From Atopobiaceae bacterium (GTDB lineage Bacteria > Actinomycetota > Coriobacteriia > Coriobacteriales > Atopobiaceae), in the NCBI GenBank assembly GCA_017533825.1, contig JAFWIE010000017.1, forward strand, positions 1-64,000: a DNA stretch of 64,000 nucleotides, given 5' to 3'. The notes below the pieces were generated by a model. It was given only the letters and a program-made list of their open reading frames with translations, searched no databases and had not been told where the DNA came from. Position numbers and translations under genes: made by a program. Positions within the stretch are counted from its first letter, which is position 1; every line of letters starts with the position of its first letter. Positions 33,413 through 41,746 of this stretch are shown in pieces.

Positions 33413-33579
33413 GTTTCCTCCTCTACGATTGGCTTCGCACCAGCCTTATGTCCAATGGAACCTGGTCCAGTTTTGCATAGGTGGCCTTTCTTTGCTCCAT
33501 CGCTCAGAAGTAGTTCTCGGGGTCCGCCTGCACCATGATCTACCCGCGCACGATGTCTCATGTGATATGACCCTACCCT

Positions 33580-34503
33580 CTAGCCTCTGCCCAGGTTCAA
33601 CGATGCCAGGAACAGAATAGCCCCCAGCGCGCAGAAACCGACGCCATACCCCCTTGAGGAGGCATCCTCGGCGGAGATGGCATCCAGGAACTCCTCCCTC
33701 GAGACAATACCGGGCTGCACATGCTCGGCGTCGCTGAGGTGCTCCTCTTCCTCAAGCACGATCCTATCCCCACGCTGCCTTCCGACGAGGGTCACCGGCT
33801 CGGCACTCTCCAGCGTGTCGTACGAGAAGCGCACCTGCACATCCCCGACCTCGTCACCACTCGAGAGGATGCCAACCCCGTTCTCGTCCACCACCTTGAG
33901 GTCGAGCTCGCTGCGCGTGATGAACGGCCCGCAGGCCGCCGCCAGCTCCTGCTGCGTGAACCGGCACTCATTGGTAGTGATGTAGCGTGAGACGTCAGCG
34001 TAGCTCACCGCGAAGCCGGCAACACGCAGGTCGCCGGAGGCGGTGAAGACATCCATGTTCACAGGCGAGGGGTTCTCGTACCGCACGGTGGTTCTGTCAA
34101 TGACGGCATCGCGCTGCTGGCTCGCTATGACCCACTCTTTCGCGACGTAGTATTCGGTCCTCTTCACGTCGTCGGCTTCCGATACCTTGTCCTCGCCCTT
34201 GTCGACCACGACCTCCCGCGACTTCAGTCGGTAGACCTTCTGAAGAGGAAGCCTCAGGTAGTCGACGGCATTCTCGACCCGCAGGCCCGCCTCCTCATCG
34301 ACGATGACTCCACCATCCACCAGCTGTGGCGTACCAGAGACGATGACGAGCTTGCCCTCGTTTTCTGGTAGAACGGCTGATGCCTCAACGAGCTCGTCGG
34401 CAACCCCGCCGATTCTCTCGGGTCTATTGGCAGAGAACATCGCAAGGCCAAAGACCATGACAATCACACTAGCAATGAGTAGTTTTGGCCTCCGGATAAA
34501 CAT
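33580..34503 (-). CDS. TMEM43-family-like membrane protein
   Basis: 307 aa from ATG 34503, six bases after GGGGGA. A transmembrane helix at residues 8-27 (LLIASVIVMVFGLAMF) and a C-terminal hydrophobic helix (GVGFCALGAILFLASL) bracket a large extracytoplasmic domain. Segment ENEGKLVIVSGTPQLVDGG and later VRYENPSP match the repeated pattern of TMEM43/DUF1625 proteins. Function in bacteria is not established. It is followed on the minus strand by the RiPP precursor remnant. Confidence 0.65.
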   Translation of the reverse strand: MFIRRPKLLIASVIVMVFGLAMFSANRPERIGGVADELVEASAVLPENEGKLVIVSGTPQLVDGGVIVDEEAGLRVENAVDYLRLPLQKVYRLKSREVVVDKGEDKVSEADDVKRTEYYVAKEWVIASQQRDAVIDRTTVRYENPSPVNMDVFTASGDLRVAGFAVSYADVSRYITTNECRFTQQELAAACGPFITRSELDLKVVDENGVGILSSGDEVGDVQVRFSYDTLESAEPVTLVGRQRGDRIVLEEEEHLSDAEHVQPGIVSREEFLDAISAEDASSRGYGVGFCALGAILFLASLNLGRG

Positions 34504-34652
34504 CGCCACTCCCCCGCTGTCCTCGAGTCACGTTGGTCACGTCTTGATTATGGCAAGTTGTCAAGCTAACCTCGGCGCAGAGACGCGACGCACATGCAGG
34601 CTTTCGTGTAGTGACGGGAAGCAAACGGATCCATGTTTTATGGAGGAATCGA

Positions 34653-34931
34653 TTGGTCGGGCTCAAGCCCATCACGGAGGACAACTTCGTCGACGCGTTC
34701 AACCTCAGCCTCGCGCCCGGACAGGAGGAATGGGTCTCCCATCCCGTAAGGAGCCTCGCGCAGGCATACGTCTACCGCGACCAGTACCAGCCGATCGGCG
34801 ACTCAGCTCACATCGCTCTCACCTGCCACAAAGACAATCGAGTCGCCCTTGCCCTCTACGAGAAGAAGGGGTTCACCGCAACGGGCGCCGTATACGACGA
34901 CGAGGTCGAACTCGCCATGACGCTCGAGTGA
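34653..34931 (+). pseudogene. GNAT acetyltransferase with internal deletion
   Basis: The frame from TTG 34653 (ATGGAGGA site) starts like a GNAT of the spermidine-acetyltransferase-like type: VGLKPITEDNFVDAFNLSLA, then SLAQAYVYRDQYQP. It then jumps directly to the C-terminal motif B (KDNRVALALYEKKGFTATG). The central strand and Q/RxxGxG/A acetyl-CoA-binding motif, normally about 45-60 residues, are absent. The reading frame is preserved, so this is an in-frame deletion; a catalytic GNAT is very unlikely. Confidence 0.75.
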
Positions 34932-35058
34932 CGTGCGGGTCGGCGTAGAATCCACACCTAAACCGGCTACGTTGCAAACGGCCTCGTCTCTTTGTGTCAC
35001 AATGACGTTAAGGGAACTGCCCCCTGCATGGCACGCAACCTATAGAGAAGGAGTGACT

Positions 35059-35460
35059 ATGGCAGCAATCGACGAGGTCTGCGCGTTCCTCAAGGACTGC
35101 GGCACCTACTATCTGGCGACTACCGACGGCGATCAGCCGCGCGTGAGGCCGTTCGGCACCGCCCACATCTACGAGGGCAAACTCTACATCCAGACCGGCA
35201 AGAGCAAGGACGTCGCCAAGCAGCTCGAAGCCAACCCCAAGTTCGAGATTTGCGGCTTCAAGAAGGGCACATGGATTCGCGTGAGCGGCACGCTCGTGGC
35301 CAACGAGTCCGACGAGGCAGCGGCTTCGATGCTCGATGCCTACCCCGCTCTCAAGAAGATGTACGCCGTCGGTGACGGCAACACTATCGTGTACGGCATC
35401 GAGAACGGCACGGCGACCTTCTCCAGCTTCACCGACGCACCGCGTACCGTCGAGTTCTAG
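35059..35460 (+). CDS. Pyridoxamine 5'-phosphate oxidase-fold (NimA/NimC-like) flavoprotein
   Basis: 133 aa from ATG 35059 with GAAGGAGTG upstream. YYLATTDGDQPRVRPFGTA and KLYIQTGKSKDVAKQLEANP are the split-barrel FMN-binding features of the general PPOX family. ATP-independent, probably a small FMN/F420-type redox protein; relatives reduce nitroimidazoles or detoxify small molecules. The substrate cannot be told from sequence. Convergent with the queD-like gene. Confidence 0.85.
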   Translation: MAAIDEVCAFLKDCGTYYLATTDGDQPRVRPFGTAHIYEGKLYIQTGKSKDVAKQLEANPKFEICGFKKGTWIRVSGTLVANESDEAAASMLDAYPALKKMYAVGDGNTIVYGIENGTATFSSFTDAPRTVEF

Positions 35461-35894
35461 GCCCCGAGCCTCGCGTCGAACCGATAGATGGCGCAGTTAT
35501 TGGGAGTCTCGTACATCTCCACCTGCACCACGGGAATCTCGCGCGCACGCAAGCGCTCGCAAGCGTAGCGCGCGAGATTTTCTGCTGTCGTCCTGAACGG
35601 CAGCCAAGTGAGCGAGAAGCCCTCATCCTTTAGTGCCGCCACAGTCTGCGGCTTAAGCGAACCATCCTCGACGAGAAACGTATGGTCGAACTCATCTGCG
35701 AGTGCGCGCACCTCTCGCTTGAATACGCCGAAGTCTAGGACCATGTCGCGCATTGTGCCCTCCGCATGTAGCTCTTCCTGCGCGATGTACACGACCATCC
35801 GCCATCGATGTCCGTGCAAGTTCTCGCATTTGCCGTAATAGTCAGTAAGAAAGTGCGCACTGTCGAAGCACGCCTCGGTCTTTAGTTCATACAT
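35457..35894 (-). CDS. queD: 6-pyruvoyl-tetrahydropterin synthase family (QueD-like)
   Basis: 145 aa from ATG 35894. FDSAHFL, CENLHGHRW and FDHTFLVE carry the zinc-binding His residues and catalytic Cys of the PTPS/6-carboxytetrahydropterin synthase family. QueD makes 6-carboxy-tetrahydropterin for queuosine; other family members act in folate. Because folE, which makes its substrate dihydroneopterin triphosphate, is in the same operon and no other que gene is in the window, a folate-related role is also possible. Last gene of the folate operon. Confidence 0.85.
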   Translation of the reverse strand: MYELKTEACFDSAHFLTDYYGKCENLHGHRWRMVVYIAQEELHAEGTMRDMVLDFGVFKREVRALADEFDHTFLVEDGSLKPQTVAALKDEGFSLTWLPFRTTAENLARYACERLRAREIPVVQVEMYETPNNCAIYRFDARLGA

Positions 35895-35944
35895 GGTCTC
35901 CCCTTCCTTACGTGCCATTGACCACATGGCCTCGTCCGTACACC

Positions 35945-37369
35945 TTAGCCGCGAAAGATGGCGGCCACAGCTCCCGCCGTCGTGATGGAGCCGCACGCGA
36001 CGAACGCCTCATCCGCCAGCGAACAGACGGCCTCATCGACCAGCCCATAGATACCCCGCACGTCGCATCCCTGAGTGCGGAATAGCTTAGCGAGCTCCTC
36101 GGCAACCATCGCGCGTGGCGAGTTCGTCTGTGTGCACACGACTGCCGGAAACTCCGGAGCAAGCAGTGACACGATGCCCTCCACATCTTTGTCGGCCAGC
36201 ACGGCGCAGAGCAGGCACGGCCGCTTGCCAACCTCCGGCTCGATTGCCCTGATTGCCGTGAGGAACGCCCCCACTGACTGCGGGTTGTGGCACGCGTCGA
36301 TAAGCACCGGCGGATCGGCACGCACCACGTCGAACCGTCCCGGCGTAGGACACGCAATCACCGCGTCGACGAGCGCACCTGCGTCAAGTTGCCTGCCAAG
36401 GAACTCCTCGGCCAACGTTACCGCACACGTGATGTTTGCCGCCTGGTAAGCCGGCTTGAGGGCTTCGATCCCGTGGTACTCCGCCCGCGGAGTACGCACC
36501 GCGAGCCGTAATGGTTCTCCGATGCGCGTGGGCCGCGCATCGATGACAAAACTCGCGTGCGGCAACTCGGCATCGGAACGCGGCGTTCCCGCGTGCATGA
36601 GTCCCTCGGCGTCCGCCAAATCATCCGGCCGGACCAGCACTGGTACCACACCTTCCGCCTCGCATTGCCGCAAGAACACGTCTTCCACCGAATCAGGTGT
36701 CGCCGTGCCCACACCGAGCACACAGGTGCGCCCCTGCTTGATGACGGCGGCCTTCTCACCCGCAATCTGCTCGAGCGTGTCGCCCAAGATGCGCATGTGG
36801 TCGAGCCCGATGCCCGTCACTGCAACGGCACGGATAGACTTTGCCGCAGAAGTGGCGTCCCAACGTCCACCCATGCCCACCTCAAGCACGGCTACGTCCA
36901 CACCCGCTTCTGCAAAGACTACCATCGCAGCCACGGTGAGAAGATCGAACTCGGTTATGTCGTAGGGGCGCTCACCCGCTGCTGAGCGACGCTCGTTCAC
37001 CCGACGCCCCGCCTCACTGGCACAGGCGATGCCATGGGCAAAGGCCTCTTCGCTCACGGGTGTGCCACCCACCTCCATGCGTTCGGTGTAGCTCACGAGT
37101 TCGGGGCTCGTGTAGAGCGCCGTGCGTAGCCCCTCCCCCGCCAGAATCGCAGCCGTATAGCGCGAAGTAGACGTCTTGCCATTAGTTCCCGCAATCTGAA
37201 CGCTGTCGAATTGCAGGTCAGGATCACCCAACTCGGCGAGCATGTCCTCCACCGTCTCGAGGAGCGGGCATATGCCAAATCTCAGCGCTTGATGCAAGCG
37301 CTTGAGGGACTGCTCGTAGGTAAGCGTAGCCACCTCGAATGGCGTCGTATAGGTTCCCATGCCGCTCAT
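35945..37369 (-). CDS. folC: Bifunctional folylpolyglutamate synthase / dihydrofolate synthase
   Basis: 474 aa. Mur-ligase-type ATPase: P-loop IAGTNGKTSTSRY (residues 59-71), the second signature GVDVAVLEVGMGGRWDATSA, and C-terminal VLIDACHNPQSVGAFL. It adds glutamate to dihydropteroate and folates. Its ATG overlaps the TGA of the upstream cyclo-ligase gene (ATGA), so the two are coupled. Slightly longer than the usual 420-440 aa. Confidence 0.93.
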   Translation of the reverse strand: MSGMGTYTTPFEVATLTYEQSLKRLHQALRFGICPLLETVEDMLAELGDPDLQFDSVQIAGTNGKTSTSRYTAAILAGEGLRTALYTSPELVSYTERMEVGGTPVSEEAFAHGIACASEAGRRVNERRSAAGERPYDITEFDLLTVAAMVVFAEAGVDVAVLEVGMGGRWDATSAAKSIRAVAVTGIGLDHMRILGDTLEQIAGEKAAVIKQGRTCVLGVGTATPDSVEDVFLRQCEAEGVVPVLVRPDDLADAEGLMHAGTPRSDAELPHASFVIDARPTRIGEPLRLAVRTPRAEYHGIEALKPAYQAANITCAVTLAEEFLGRQLDAGALVDAVIACPTPGRFDVVRADPPVLIDACHNPQSVGAFLTAIRAIEPEVGKRPCLLCAVLADKDVEGIVSLLAPEFPAVVCTQTNSPRAMVAEELAKLFRTQGCDVRGIYGLVDEAVCSLADEAFVACGSITTAGAVAAIFRG

Positions 37370-37992
37370 CTCCTTCGCTTATAAGAACACGTGCTTAGCT
37401 CACGATCTTCGCACGCAATCAGGTCCACCGGTAGGTCGTGCGGTTCAACAACACCCATTGAGGGAAGGTCATCCACGATGAACTGCATGCGGCACATTCC
37501 CACGGAGATGCCCTCGAACCCCGCAAGAAAGCCGTCGTAGAAACCGCCGCCATAGCCGATGCGGAAGCCCTGCGCATCGAAGGCCAGCCCCGGCACGAGG
37601 GCGAGCGCTGTCGCGCATCCGACCGCAGGTGCCACGCGCGTTGCGTCGATGGGCGGCTCCTCAATCCCCATCGGACTTCTCTCTAGACCCTCGTAGGAAT
37701 CGACGAAGAACCAACGCATCGACCTCGTCCCAGGAACGCAGCGCGGCAGAGCTACGCGCTTGTCCTCGCGCCACGCATGCTCGATGAGTGCCCGCGTGTC
37801 CACCTCACATCCGAACGAAAGATACGTGTAGACCACGGTCGCATCAACCCACACCCATGAGCACAGGATCTTCTTCGCTATGATGGCATCAATGCGCGCA
37901 CGCTCGTCCGCCGCAATTGCCGCGCGAGCTGCGCGCAACGCTTGTCGTAACGCGCGCTTGCGGTCGCTCGCCCGACCTGAGTTCTCACCCAA
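37366..37992 (-). CDS. 5-formyltetrahydrofolate cyclo-ligase
   Basis: 208 aa if started at TTG 37992, which overlaps the end of folE; the frame extends to 38073 with no good start. It converts 5-formyl-THF to 5,10-methenyl-THF. The N-terminal [16 protein letters not shown] helix and the C-terminal ATP/Mg-binding [22 protein letters not shown] motif are typical of the 5-FTHF cyclo-ligase family (ygfA/fau). Sits between folE and folC in an operon with overlapping genes. Confidence 0.88.
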   Translation of the reverse strand: MGENSGRASDRKRALRQALRAARAAIAADERARIDAIIAKKILCSWVWVDATVVYTYLSFGCEVDTRALIEHAWREDKRVALPRCVPGTRSMRWFFVDSYEGLERSPMGIEEPPIDATRVAPAVGCATALALVPGLAFDAQGFRIGYGGGFYDGFLAGFEGISVGMCRMQFIVDDLPSMGVVEPHDLPVDLIACEDRELSTCSYKRRR

Positions 37993-38590
37993 TGGAAGCC
38001 ACGCCCATGCCGATGAGTCGCAAGGCCTCCTCGCGTGCCTTGAGGTCCGTCTTGAACCATCCGCGCACGGCACTCGTCACCGTAAGCGATCCCGACGCAC
38101 GAATCCCCCGCATCGTCATGCACGTGTGCGTCGCTTCGAGCACCACCAACACCCCAAGCGGGTCGAGTCGCCCGACGAGTGCGTCAGCGATCTGTTGCGT
38201 GAGACGCTCCTGAAGCTGTGGCCTACGTGCATAGCCACTCACGCAACGCGCTAGCTTCGAGAGGCCCGTGATGCGCCCATCACGCGGCAGGTAGCAAATG
38301 TGCGCACGACCGGTAAAGGGCAGCAGGTGATGCTCGCACATGGACGAGAAGGGAATGTCGCGAACGATGACCATATCCTCATTGCCCGGCTCGCTGAACT
38401 GGCGAAGCAGGTACTCGCTTGGATCCTCCTGGCACCCGCCAAAGATCTCCTCACAAGCCCGCGCAATGCGATCCGGCGTTCCCACAAGCCCCTCGCGGTC
38501 GGGATTCTCCCCGATGGCAAGCAAGAACTCTCGCACAGCCGCCTCGACACGCGCCTTGTCGATGGGACCGTATGCTCGCTCCTCAACCAT
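37985..38590 (-). CDS. folE: GTP cyclohydrolase I
   Basis: 201 aa from ATG 38590, which has GAGGAGAG upstream; an ATG five codons earlier is less likely. It opens GTP to 7,8-dihydroneopterin triphosphate, the first step of folate (and queuosine) synthesis. [20 protein letters not shown] contains zinc-binding Cys/His, and [17 protein letters not shown] and CMTMRGIR are signature motifs, with the second zinc Cys in the latter. First gene of folE, cyclo-ligase, folC, queD. Confidence 0.95.
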   Translation of the reverse strand: MVEERAYGPIDKARVEAAVREFLLAIGENPDREGLVGTPDRIARACEEIFGGCQEDPSEYLLRQFSEPGNEDMVIVRDIPFSSMCEHHLLPFTGRAHICYLPRDGRITGLSKLARCVSGYARRPQLQERLTQQIADALVGRLDPLGVLVVLEATHTCMTMRGIRASGSLTVTSAVRGWFKTDLKAREEALRLIGMGVASIG

Positions 38591-38720
38591 CAAAACTCTC
38601 CTCATCCATGCCTAGCGGACGAACTCCCGCAGTGTCTCGCACGGCATGTTACCACAGGGAGCATTGCATTGGCCCAAAAGCGGTTGCCCCTCGCGAATCG
38701 CCTTATGACAACCCACCTGT

Positions 38721-40136
38721 CTACGGCGTCACCAGACGTTGGAGACACAACGCCATCTCTCCCATGAGCGTGAGGGCATCGTAGTTCGAGATGGGAATGA
38801 GCTCCGGGATGGAATCCTCTGGCACGATCTGGGCAAGCTCCTCACGAAGTTCATCCATATCGGGCAGGAAGTCGCACCAGACGAAGGCTGCATCCGGTGC
38901 GACCGTGCATATGGCAGCACCGAGGTAGTGTGCGACAAGCTCCCTCATCCCATCGAAGCGCCAAGCCGCATCCTCGAGGTCCATCGACAGCTTGAATCGC
39001 CCGGCAAACTGTGCGAAGCTCCCATCCCTTCCGCATCGTCCGACATGCGGCTTTCCATCAAGAACATAGCCCTGCTCACAGTCGATCTCACCGATGGACT
39101 GCGCGTGGAAGACGAGGTTGTCAAACTCCTGCTGTACCACATAACACCCCGCTGCGGCTGCGGTGGCGTTGTTGTCCAGGTACACGGGCACACCCCACAT
39201 GTTGCTCAGCCGCTCTGCGGTGTCCGCAGAGAGCGCGCCCTCGCTAGAGCCCGCCAACGCCGATTCCCGGCCAATCGTCTGGGGAAGGGCAATGCCCACC
39301 GCGTCGAAGTCCTGCGGGGCATAGCCTTCCAAGCGAAGCGTACTGATAAAGTCTCGAAGCGCATCCTCATCAAACGTGTCGCGCACGATCATCCCTCGCG
39401 CGCGCTCCTTACCTTCGGTCATCGCCACATAGCTGATCGTGGACTCATCAGCACGATGCACGTAACTCACTGCAAGCACCGACTTCGTGCTGTCGTAACC
39501 GCGCGCAAAGCGGAGGTCACTCTCCGCCGTCCGCCTTGCCTCATGGAGCGCATCCACGAGTATCCCGAACGTCGCGTTTGCATCGTAGGAACCGAACACC
39601 GTTGCAGGCAACTCTATGACCACGACACCCGGCAGAGCCTCTCGAACTTCCCTGAGTCTATGCCCAACCTGCGGTGCGATCAGCACGGCAACGTAGTCAC
39701 CACCACGCTGCATGGCGTCCTCCACCGAGGTCGCTTGGAAGTCATACCCCGCATCCTGCTCGATTGACACCTCGTTAAGCTTGTTGGCAAAGTAGGTCGT
39801 CGTCATACCGCACGTGCAGCACAGCAGCACGTGTCGTACCTCTCGATTGCGGCGTTTCTCCAACGTGTCGACCATCTGCAGGAAGAGCTGCATAGCGCGT
39901 TCCGTATCCTGAAGCTCAAAATGGAGGAAGAAGAGCGACGAGCCGTCCTTAATCTGATCGAGCCGCAGCTCGACGACCGTCTGGTCATCAATGTCGTAAA
40001 AGTTGACCTCTCCATTCGCTACGCTACTGCGCAATACGATGTTTGGGCCCTCGCCCTCCTCGATGATGCAGTCATCGATGCTTTGCGAGAGAATCCGCTG
40101 TCGGTAGTCCTCCACCATCTCCTCACGTGTTGCCAT
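38721..40136 (-). CDS. Fusion of a PTS IIB-like domain with a degenerate ROK-like domain
   Basis: 471 aa from ATG 40136 (GAGGTGCGCC upstream). Residues 1-95 are an unassigned alpha/beta region. Residues about 100-190 look like a PTS EIIB of the lactose/cellobiose fold: HVLLCCTCGMTTTYFANKL, with Cys in the phospho-loop position. Residues 215-470 have ROK/ASKHA features (GIALPQTIG, WGVPVYLDNNATAAAAG, YVLDGKPHVGRCGRDGS), but the N-terminal DxGGT phosphate motif and the catalytic GxGxGxG loop are not intact. I infer a phospho-sensing regulator rather than a sugar kinase. Lies between folD and folE. Confidence 0.6.
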   Translation of the reverse strand: MATREEMVEDYRQRILSQSIDDCIIEEGEGPNIVLRSSVANGEVNFYDIDDQTVVELRLDQIKDGSSLFFLHFELQDTERAMQLFLQMVDTLEKRRNREVRHVLLCCTCGMTTTYFANKLNEVSIEQDAGYDFQATSVEDAMQRGGDYVAVLIAPQVGHRLREVREALPGVVVIELPATVFGSYDANATFGILVDALHEARRTAESDLRFARGYDSTKSVLAVSYVHRADESTISYVAMTEGKERARGMIVRDTFDEDALRDFISTLRLEGYAPQDFDAVGIALPQTIGRESALAGSSEGALSADTAERLSNMWGVPVYLDNNATAAAAGCYVVQQEFDNLVFHAQSIGEIDCEQGYVLDGKPHVGRCGRDGSFAQFAGRFKLSMDLEDAAWRFDGMRELVAHYLGAAICTVAPDAAFVWCDFLPDMDELREELAQIVPEDSIPELIPISNYDALTLMGEMALCLQRLVTP

Positions 40137-40193
40137 GGCGCACCTCGTCACATTCCAATTCCCAGTTCCCCATAAACCATCACGCACCAAACC

Positions 40194-41054
40194 CTACCGA
40201 AGCGCAAGAGCAACCTCCGCTGCCTCCACGACATGCTTCGCAAGGACAGCCGTAGTCACCGATCCCACGCCACCGGGCACAGGCGTTACAGCATCGACGA
40301 TGCCCTCCACCCCTTGGTAGTCGACGTCACCCACCAGTCGGTTTGCCTCATCATCCCAGTTGATGCCCACATCCACGACGACCTGTCCTGGACGCACCGC
40401 ATCGGCACCAACCGTCCCAATGTGACCTGCAGCAACGATGAGCACGTCTGCAGCGCGACACTTTGCCGCCAGGTCACGTGTCCGCGTGTGGCACATTGTC
40501 ACGGTCGCATTCTTTGCCTGGAGCATCATGCTTACCGGCTTACCTATGACGAGGGAGCGTCCCACCACACAGATATCGGCTCCTTCGAGTTCATAGCCGT
40601 AATGCTCGAGGAGCTCCACGCACGCCTCCGCCGTGCACGGGGGAAACCCAACGGGTTCACCCGCAAACACCCCATAGAGGGAGCCCGCCGTCGCGCAGTC
40701 CACATCCTTGGCAGGATCGAGCGCCGCGCAAGCCGCCACCTCGTCAAGCGTCGAAGGCAGCGGGCGCAGCATCAGGCAGCCCTGAATCGTATCGTCCGCA
40801 TTCACCGACTCGATAGCGTCCATCAGCTCTTGCTGGGCACACTCCACCGGGAGCACGATTCTGCGCACGTCGATGCCCAGTGAGTCGCAACGCTTGCACG
40901 CACCCCGCTCGTATGCCAAGTCGTCGCTACGCTCCCCCACACGAATGATGGCAAGCGTGGGTGTAAGGCCTTGCCTGGCAAGCGCCTCAACGCGCACCGC
41001 AAGTCGCTCCCCCATCGCCTGCGCTACCGGTAATCCCTTCAGAACACGTGCCAT
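40194..41054 (-). CDS. folD: Methylene-THF dehydrogenase / methenyl-THF cyclohydrolase
   Basis: 286 aa. Interconverts 5,10-methylene-, methenyl- and 10-formyl-THF with NADP. YERGACKRC carries the Tyr and catalytic Lys pair, and CVVGRSLVIGKPVSMMLQ plus TVTMCHTRT form the dinucleotide-binding site; the C-terminal PGGVGSVTTAVL motif is intact. AGAGGAGAA precedes ATG 41054. In line with fchA upstream, which feeds methenyl-THF. Confidence 0.95.
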   Translation of the reverse strand: MARVLKGLPVAQAMGERLAVRVEALARQGLTPTLAIIRVGERSDDLAYERGACKRCDSLGIDVRRIVLPVECAQQELMDAIESVNADDTIQGCLMLRPLPSTLDEVAACAALDPAKDVDCATAGSLYGVFAGEPVGFPPCTAEACVELLEHYGYELEGADICVVGRSLVIGKPVSMMLQAKNATVTMCHTRTRDLAAKCRAADVLIVAAGHIGTVGADAVRPGQVVVDVGINWDDEANRLVGDVDYQGVEGIVDAVTPVPGGVGSVTTAVLAKHVVEAAEVALALR

Positions 41055-41090
41055 CTAGATTCTCCTCTTCGTCAGATTCGCAACGTCCGA

Positions 41091-41717
41091 TCAGCCTCGA
41101 ATGCGTGCCCGCACGTCAGCTGCGCATGCCTCAGCCCGGGCACCGTACTCGGCAAGCAAGTCGTCGCATTCTTGCTCGACGGCACGCGCAAACTCACGGT
41201 CCTTGAGCGTCTTGGTATTCACGTACACGTTGAGGCTCGCCGCCTCGAGCGCCGCCCGACATAACAGCGCCCCACATCCAATATCCGAGAGAAGCATGCG
41301 CGAACCCTTCTGGCCCATCTCCTCGAGCAACGCTATGGCCTTGACTGTCTGGCGCATCATCTCGAGCGGTGCGTCGCATGCCATCTTGGTGCATTCCTCG
41401 AGGACCTCCGCACGCTTGGGATCGTCACGCGGAATGGCATAGGCCTGACTGAGCGGCATGAACGCATCGGCATCCTCCTGAACGAGCTCGATGAGTCGCC
41501 GCCGAACGCCTTCGGCTTCGCCGAGCATCCGTTGGACATCGTCCTCAACGTCGGCGTAAGCCCTTTTGCCGGCGGTATAGTTGCCCACCATCGAGCAAAG
41601 CGCCACGCCAAGCGCACCGACGAGCGCAGCCGCCCCGCCACCACCAGGAACGGGTTCCTTGGCCGCCAGCGATGTCGCGAAGTCTTTGCACGTCCCGTCC
41701 AACAAGCTCTTGCCCAT
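41091..41717 (-). CDS. fchA: Formiminotetrahydrofolate cyclodeaminase / methenyl-THF cyclohydrolase family
   Basis: 208 aa from ATG 41717. The sequence KEPVPGGGGAAALVGALGVA is the signature of the FTCD C-terminal domain, as a stand-alone protein. It probably removes ammonia from 5-formimino-THF or acts on methenyl-THF, supplying FolD. Together with fhs at 48 kb this outlines formate and formimino one-carbon entry. 36 bp upstream of folD on the same strand. Confidence 0.88.
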   Translation of the reverse strand: MGKSLLDGTCKDFATSLAAKEPVPGGGGAAALVGALGVALCSMVGNYTAGKRAYADVEDDVQRMLGEAEGVRRRLIELVQEDADAFMPLSQAYAIPRDDPKRAEVLEECTKMACDAPLEMMRQTVKAIALLEEMGQKGSRMLLSDIGCGALLCRAALEAASLNVYVNTKTLKDREFARAVEQECDDLLAEYGARAEACAADVRARIRG

Positions 41718-41746
41718 GTCCCGAACCCCCAAGTCATCCAATTCCG

